Shown: positions 22,463 to 64,000 of the stretch, one piece after another
Layout of the letters: the number at the start of each line of letters is the position of its first letter
Position numbering within the stretch: the stretch's first letter is position 1
NCBI RefSeq assembly: GCF_026151205.1
Contig: NC_087078.1
Coordinates: forward strand, 906,175-970,174
Origin: Bolinopsis microptera
Lineage: Eukaryota; Ctenophora; Tentaculata; Lobata; Bolinopsidae
DNA length: 64,000 bases
Direction of reading: 5' to 3'
Translations under genes and position numbers: made by a program
The notes under the pieces: generated by a model
What the model was told of the DNA's origin: nothing
What the model saw: only the letters and a program-made list of their open reading frames with translations
Database searches by the model: none

Positions 22463-22890
22463 TCTGAGGTGTTGAAATATAAGAGATACATTTATTTTAA
22501 ATTCGATCGTGAAGGAATTTGGCATTCATAACGCGACGTGCCTTATCCAATGAAAATCACAAATATTTGCCCAGTTAAACCAGGGGTATCCATGGTGAAA
22601 AATTGTGTAAAATGGTGAATGATTTTTATGGTGAATCAGGTTTCCAAATTGTAAAATTTCACTATTTTCGGCCGTTTTTTCGATGAGTATATTTGCCTTC
22701 TAGTTTTAGTTTTGACCTGGTGTTATCACCCTAAAACAATATTTCGTTATTAACTCAGATTTTGAGGATATAAAGAAACTATTAAAAAGATGTCTTTCAT
22801 TATATTTAAAGTACGTATAGATTTTAAAATTTGGAAACTTGATTCACCAAAACTATCAATCACCATTTTTCATCAAAACTAGTGAACATG

Positions 22891-23460
22891 GTGAGGTACA
22901 TTGAAACTGGTAACTTTAAGTGAAATTGGCGAAAAGGTACATCAAAACTGGTAACTTTTAATGAGCACTGAACATGGTGAGAAAGGTATATTGATACTGG
23001 TAACTGTTGGTGAACACGGCAAGGAAGATAAATAAAAACTTATAGTGAACATGGCTAGTAAGGTTCATCAAAACTGAGCTCTAGTACCAGAAAACACAGA
23101 AAAAAACTAAAATGATGAAAATTGGTGAAAAACGGTGAGTGATTTGTATGGTGAATCGGTTTTCCTTACTGTAAAATTTCACCATTTTTCACCATTGGAT
23201 ACCCCCACTGTACTGCTGCAATTTCAAGTCAACTGTACTTTCACATCCATTTATCATTTCTAATCCACTTCAATGAAACAAGAAATTTCAATGAAACAAG
23301 AAATTTAATTACAGAAATTACAGAAATTTTACAGAATAAAAAGATGTAAAACAACTCATAAAATATAATCAATGAAACAAGAAATTTCAATGAAACAAGA
23401 AATTTAATTTTAGCACATTTTTACAGAATAAAAAGATGTAAAACAATTCATAAAATATAA
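22891..23460. repeat. Degenerate short repeats 5' of zinc-finger copy B
   Basis: Variants of TGGTAACTTTTGGTGAACAT are interspersed to about 23050. A duplicated block with CAATGAAACAAGAAATTT occurs at about 23270-23410. No gene is seen. Confidence 0.6.
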
Positions 23461-24450
23461 TGCCCATTTGGTGTATGACTTTTTGTCCTTGACTGCTAGT
23501 TTGGTTTTGGAAGGACAGGTAACTAACGGGGCGAGGAATGCGCGTGCCTGGAAGCTTTTGCACACACCGAAACGCTAGTTCAGTTCAGTTTTTAGAGACG
23601 AGGTTCATATTAGGACTAGAAGAAAAATTGTTAGCAGACATTAGGGGTTCTGTTTATAGTTGTTACTATAGGTTGCAGTCTTGTTGTGACAAAAAGTCTA
23701 CACTATATAATATGCTTAAGTTTAAATTTTGTAGTTTGAGGATATAAAATGCAACTTTAAGATTGATATTGGAGAGCTGGTGAAAAATTATGGTCTTTGT
23801 ATCAATGGTTATAATAAGCTATAAATATCTTAAACTATACAGTGCTAATTAAAAATTTCTTTATACTTCATTCTCAAATTAAATTTAAAAAATTCAAAAA
23901 TATACATTCATTTTATTAAATCTTTCTCACACATACTTTACTCACAGGACAAGACTTGGAAAACAGTAGCCTAGGATAATTTAATTGAGATATGTGTGAC
24001 CAGCCAGTTATAACTTATAATGTTTGGAAAATAACATTTGTGCAGTCAAAATCTTTTATGGTCCAATCAAGCAGGGCGTGCTTATGTAGATTAGCTAATA
24101 GCGCACGTTTTAGCTTACCTCGCAAGCACATTACACTAGTAGTAAAAAATGCCCATTTGGTGTATGACTTTTTATCCTTGACTGATAGTTTGGGTTTGGA
24201 AGGAAAGGTAACTAACGGGGCAAGGAATGCGCGTGCCTGAAAGCTTTTGCACACACCGAAACGCTTGTTCAGTTAGGTTTTTAGAGACAAGGCTCATATT
24301 AGGACTAGAAGAAATTTGTTAGTAGACATTAGGAGTTCTATTTATAGTTGTTACTATAGGTTGCAGTCTTGTTGTGACAAAAAGTCTACACTAAAACATA
24401 CTTTAGTTTATATTGTGTAGTTCAAGGATATAAAATGCAGCTTCAAGATG
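23461..24450. repeat. Pair of about 300-nt direct repeats
   Basis: 23461-23760 and 24148-24450 share nearly the whole of a roughly 300-nt segment, starting GCCCATTTGGTGTATGACTT and including GCGCGTGCCTG and GTTGTTACTATAGGTTGCAG. They may be two copies of an unclassified element or a local duplication. The spacer 23761-24147 shows no gene. Confidence 0.8.
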
Positions 24451-24753
24451 GATATTGGTGCAGTTTAACCTGATATAACCCCAGTACCAGTAATTGTAAT
24501 CTTTAACACATGTTGGTTTACCACACCAGGATATAGGATATAGCTTTGAGTTTGAACCAGAGCTGTCTAACTTTTCAATAACAAAGTGAAGTTTTGGCAT
24601 GTCTGGTAAATGTTTCTGATCTGAATGCAACAAACCATATTTCATGCAGAAAGTGTCTGGGTCTTCTCCCTCTACAGCAGTTGCTGTTAAAACATACTGT
24701 CGATCTGCATATTTGGTATCTGACAACTGAAAATTGAACGAGTTGTCCTGCAT
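24403..24753 (-). CDS. Hypothetical 116-residue ORF
   Basis: I do not recognise this frame. It begins MQDNSFNFQLSDTKYADRQY. It is hydrophilic with aromatic clusters (YNYWYWGY), and its last 20 or so residues are encoded by the duplicated segment described above. It could be an exon of a repeat-borne gene or chance. No splice signals or neighbours support it strongly. Confidence 0.25.
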   Translation of the reverse strand: MQDNSFNFQLSDTKYADRQYVLTATAVEGEDPDTFCMKYGLLHSDQKHLPDMPKLHFVIEKLDSSGSNSKLYPISWCGKPTCVKDYNYWYWGYIRLNCTNIHLEAAFYILELHNIN

Positions 24754-25950
24754 AACAATATTCTTTACTAAGTCAGTAGAAGAAAGGTAATAAAAAATTA
24801 TGACTTTGGCCTTCTTTCTACTCTTTGATACAAGCTTATCACTCGACTTAAGATGAAGAATTAAATGGCATGTATCTTGATCACTAAAAAGTCAGCTGAT
24901 TGCCTCAACTTTGATTAATAGTAATTTCAGTTGACAGAAGCTGAAGGATGGTGGTTCAAAAGGCACAGTGCACTATCGACAAGATCAAGGACTCGAGTGC
25001 CAGTAATGGCTTTTCCGAATCAATTTTCGCCGATTTGCTCAGTGCTCCTAGTGAGCCGCGTCCAACTGCTAAACGGCACATGATGGTTTTTGTATTAATA
25101 CTTATTAATTTAAACAATAATTCAGTTGATGGTTTATAAATTATAGATCATGTTTCTTTTTCGTTTAATAATCACACCTCACGGCTTGACAATTCAGTCA
25201 TACCACAGTCAATAGTGTTGAAGCAACCAGTGTCGGCTGATTGCCTCAATTTGGATGATAATTTCATTCTATGAAATTTAAGAATTATTAATGTAAAATT
25301 GTTAAGGTAAATTTTTTGCTAAAAGTCTGCTCTAAACAAAAGCATTTAAATAAAAAGTACAAATTCATGTTGCAAGCTGACAAGTGAATTATAAAGGGAG
25401 CTTAAAGTTAAAACGAATAGTAGTAGTTCCTAACATGTTAAGCAAGATTGGCCTCTTTGCATCAGTCCGAGTATAGCGCTCGACTTGTAATAATATAACA
25501 TTCGAATTAATGTGAATGAACTTGAAGATGCGCGGCTCAAGACAGAAATGTACACCAATAAAACTAAAATTATCATGCATGCTGTAATAAATTTTAATAA
25601 AAATATCTAGTAAGAATTAATATAATAAAATTGAGTTACAAAATAAATATAGGAATAAATGTTAAACATTTGAATGAATATAATTTATTGGTGAATTATA
25701 GTGTACGCCGCGCACTCAGCCACAGTAACCCGTGAAGATTACCATATCCATTTACCTCCGCAAAAGCTGTGCGCGCATTTTAAATTGTACAATCGGCTAT
25801 TTTGCGTCATTTTAGTCTATGTGGCAAAATAAGACTGGCAATGCTTGTTTAGGCTGGTAAGCTGACGCCTTTAAATTGTGCTACTGTCTACGGAATATGC
25901 ACCTGAACTGTAACATTTGAAAGTTTTTAAAGTTGTCTAAATAGAATAAA
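24754..25950. other. Upstream region of the TANGO1-like gene
   Basis: AT-rich non-coding sequence. A short phrase containing GCTGATTGCCTCAA occurs twice (about 24895 and 25233). The last bases before 25951 are the probable 5' UTR. No promoter motif can be assigned. Confidence 0.4.
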
Positions 25951-62223
<36,273 letters not shown>

Positions 62224-62420
62224 GTTAGTTTTGTGTAGTTCTGTGTAGTGAGGTACAGTTAAACCTCTGTATAGCGACATACCATGTTCCTCGATATACC
62301 TTCCTTCCTCTCATAACTGTAGTTAATTAATGTTTTGCAGTAAATTTGATTTATCATAGCTTATATCGCATTTGAGGGCCGGTTTATAGAGGTTAGACTG
62401 TATTACAAATTGAAATGAGT

Positions 62421-63016
62421 TACCTTAATAGTTCGTGTATTTATGGCGGGTAGTATTGTGGGCTTGTGGCGGGTAAAATAATGGCGGGTAAAAATAATGG
62501 CGGGTAAAAATATGGCGGATTTTCCGAAAGCCCACCAAATTTAACCCACCACTAATTTACCTGCAAAATTATTTTCAGAAAAAAATTTGAAAATCCACTG
62601 CCATATTGCAAAATTGTACCCAATTTTCCTTCCAGACTCTGTTTTTGCTTGCAGTTTCAAAGTAAATATCATCTAAAATTAAAAGTATTGTAGTATAATA
62701 TCTCTGTTGATATGAATAGGTACTAGGTAGTAAGTTTGAATAGTATCATAGCATGATATCGATCAGTTTAACAGTACTTGTTCGTCCATTACAACCAAAG
62801 TATTTGAATAAAATCACCTCGCTATGGTCGGACTACCTAGAAAGTGAGTTTGTGACGCTTGTTTCAATGTAAAAAAAGGAACGATAAAATTATTATGCTA
62901 TATATACCCTGTCAGAACTCCAAAAGTTGACTCGGCGGGTTTATTATAGTGGTTAAAATAATGACGGGTTAAAATATGGCCACATTTAACTCGCCATAAT
63001 TAAACGAACTAAGGTA
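62421..63016. mobile_element. Degenerate MITE-like element of about 596 bp
   Basis: The left end TACCTTAATAGTTCGTGTAT and the right end (reversed) TACCTTAGTTCGTTTAATTA are diverged inverted termini, both continuing into ATGGCGGGT/ATGGCGAGT. Near the left end ATGGCGGGTAAAA repeats. No coding frame is seen. Confidence 0.6.
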
Positions 63017-64000
63017 TATAATATTAATAAGTTATGATTTCATGCGCCGAAACTCCATTTATTTGGACAGGATTGCTAATGCAATTTTGGTTGTTCAATC
63101 ATGAATACTCACTTTTCATTGGCTACGATGCTTTACTCTGTATAAACTATTAAACCAAGAGAAAATTGGGGCTCCGTTATTAAAACAAGAGAACTTGTCG
63201 GTAATTTCCTCAAACTGATAACAGCTATACAATACACATGAACTCCTGCTATAAATTACAAATATTATTACAATACTCAAAAGAAATGGTTCAGTACAGA
63301 CGCCGGAATGAAAGGGAGCTAATCTTTCTAATTTGATTACTCATCCTGCATAATTATACATAATTATCACGGGTCATGTTATTATGGAGTCTGCATTAAT
63401 CATGAACTATTCTTGGGTTGGACCATAAATATTTGAATACTAACTAACACTGCCCACATCGCGAAACTAAGATCTTTAAAAAAAAGATAAGAGACTCCAG
63501 TTGTAGATGTGCCAGAATGATATCGATGATATTGATAACCTAGATATTGAGCCTGAAAACATAAGCGACGATAAAAAGTCCATCAGATAGAAAAGAAATG
63601 GTAATATCATCAAAAAACAAAGTTCATATTCATCTCAGCACTGAATAAGCTTCTATTGGGTCTCTCGATATCATGGGAATAACCAAGATCATCACAGCAC
63701 GAACGTTTACCCCCTTTACTTTTATTTTTTCAGTTAGACTCCTCAAAAGTCGTACTACAGGATTAAAGATGACAGGAATAAAAATAGCCGTATTGAGGTT
63801 TCTAAGAAATTTGTACGAAATACGCGCCAGCATGCAGCGCTGTCATACGAAATTCTGTTAAATACCCCCAAAATTGCCATATTTATATTTATATAAGATA
63901 TTTATACATTTATATTTATATATTTAGGCGCATAAAAAACGCGAGTGACCGATTTAATTCTCGGTTTCATTTTGCGTTTGGGTAAGGGTAGCTGTTTGAA
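63017..64000. other. TANGO1 intron, no further exon recognised
   Basis: After the phase-1 donor at 62224 I find no continuing coiled-coil exon. Overlapping short frames at 63630-63860 on both strands are unexplained and may be a repeat remnant. Confidence 0.4.

Larger units (their letters stand above)
19067..22890. repeat. Tandem segmental duplication (about 1.8-kb units) carrying the zinc-finger genes
   Basis: 19067-20875 and 21125-22890 align along their length, including 3' flank, gene and about 400 nt of 5' flank. Between and beyond them are imprecise repeats containing GGTAACTTT, GTGAACATGG and GAAAATGGTG. Unequal crossing-over is the simplest origin. Confidence 0.9.

Noticed and set aside
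63630-63861. Overlapping plus and minus ORFs of about 65 codons
   Set aside because: Neither shows a known motif or fits the coiled-coil sequence expected next in TANGO1. Probably a repeat remnant.

Overview
The window is animal nuclear DNA. It is AT-rich and intron-rich, with GT-AG introns, and holds unusually many tandem arrays and several transposable-element families. The host genes are conserved across animals: YIF1, V-ATPase subunit G, a TANGO1/MIA-type cargo receptor, a rhodopsin-like GPCR and C2H2 zinc fingers. A non-vertebrate animal, possibly a cnidarian or another marine invertebrate, fits best, but the sequence does not fix the species. All gene models below were spliced by hand. 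For YIF1, V-ATPase G and the GPCR every splice phase closes and the total coding length is a multiple of three.

Layout. 1-4740: Ty1/copia LTR retrotransposon on the minus strand, with an uninterrupted gag-pol frame running off the left edge. 5205-5705: decayed LINE end (minus). 6021-14728: YIF1 (plus, 8 coding exons, 293 residues). Its second intron carries a 48-nt-class minisatellite split by a LINE tail and a 2.2-kb element with perfect 42-bp terminal inverted repeats; its sixth intron carries a reverse-transcriptase fragment. 15935-18705: V-ATPase subunit G (minus, 4 exons, 120 residues), with a small putative UBA-like gene in its first intron. 19067-22890: tandem duplication of a C2H2 zinc-finger gene (minus); one copy is intact and the other is frameshifted. 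25951 to beyond the right edge: TANGO1/MIA3-like gene (plus), with signal peptide, MIA-type SH3 domain, long charged coiled-coil luminal region, one transmembrane helix and the start of the cytosolic coiled coils. Its sixth intron is about 24 kb and contains a complete ten-exon GPCR gene on the opposite strand (34353-41146), plus most of the arrays and a SINE/TIR-element nest.

YIF1 and TANGO1 both act in the early secretory pathway (Golgi/ER membrane trafficking and export of bulky cargo from the ER). V-ATPase G belongs to the proton pump that acidifies endomembranes. The GPCR is an independent gene nested in the TANGO1 intron.

The most unusual signals are tandem arrays located at splice sites: a run of 5' splice-site motifs straight after the TANGO1 transmembrane exon, a triplicated donor in YIF1, a GPCR intron that is almost wholly a C-rich minisatellite ending at the acceptor, and the same 21-nt array just upstream of two TANGO1 acceptors. 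I found no CRISPR array, rRNA or bona fide tRNA gene.
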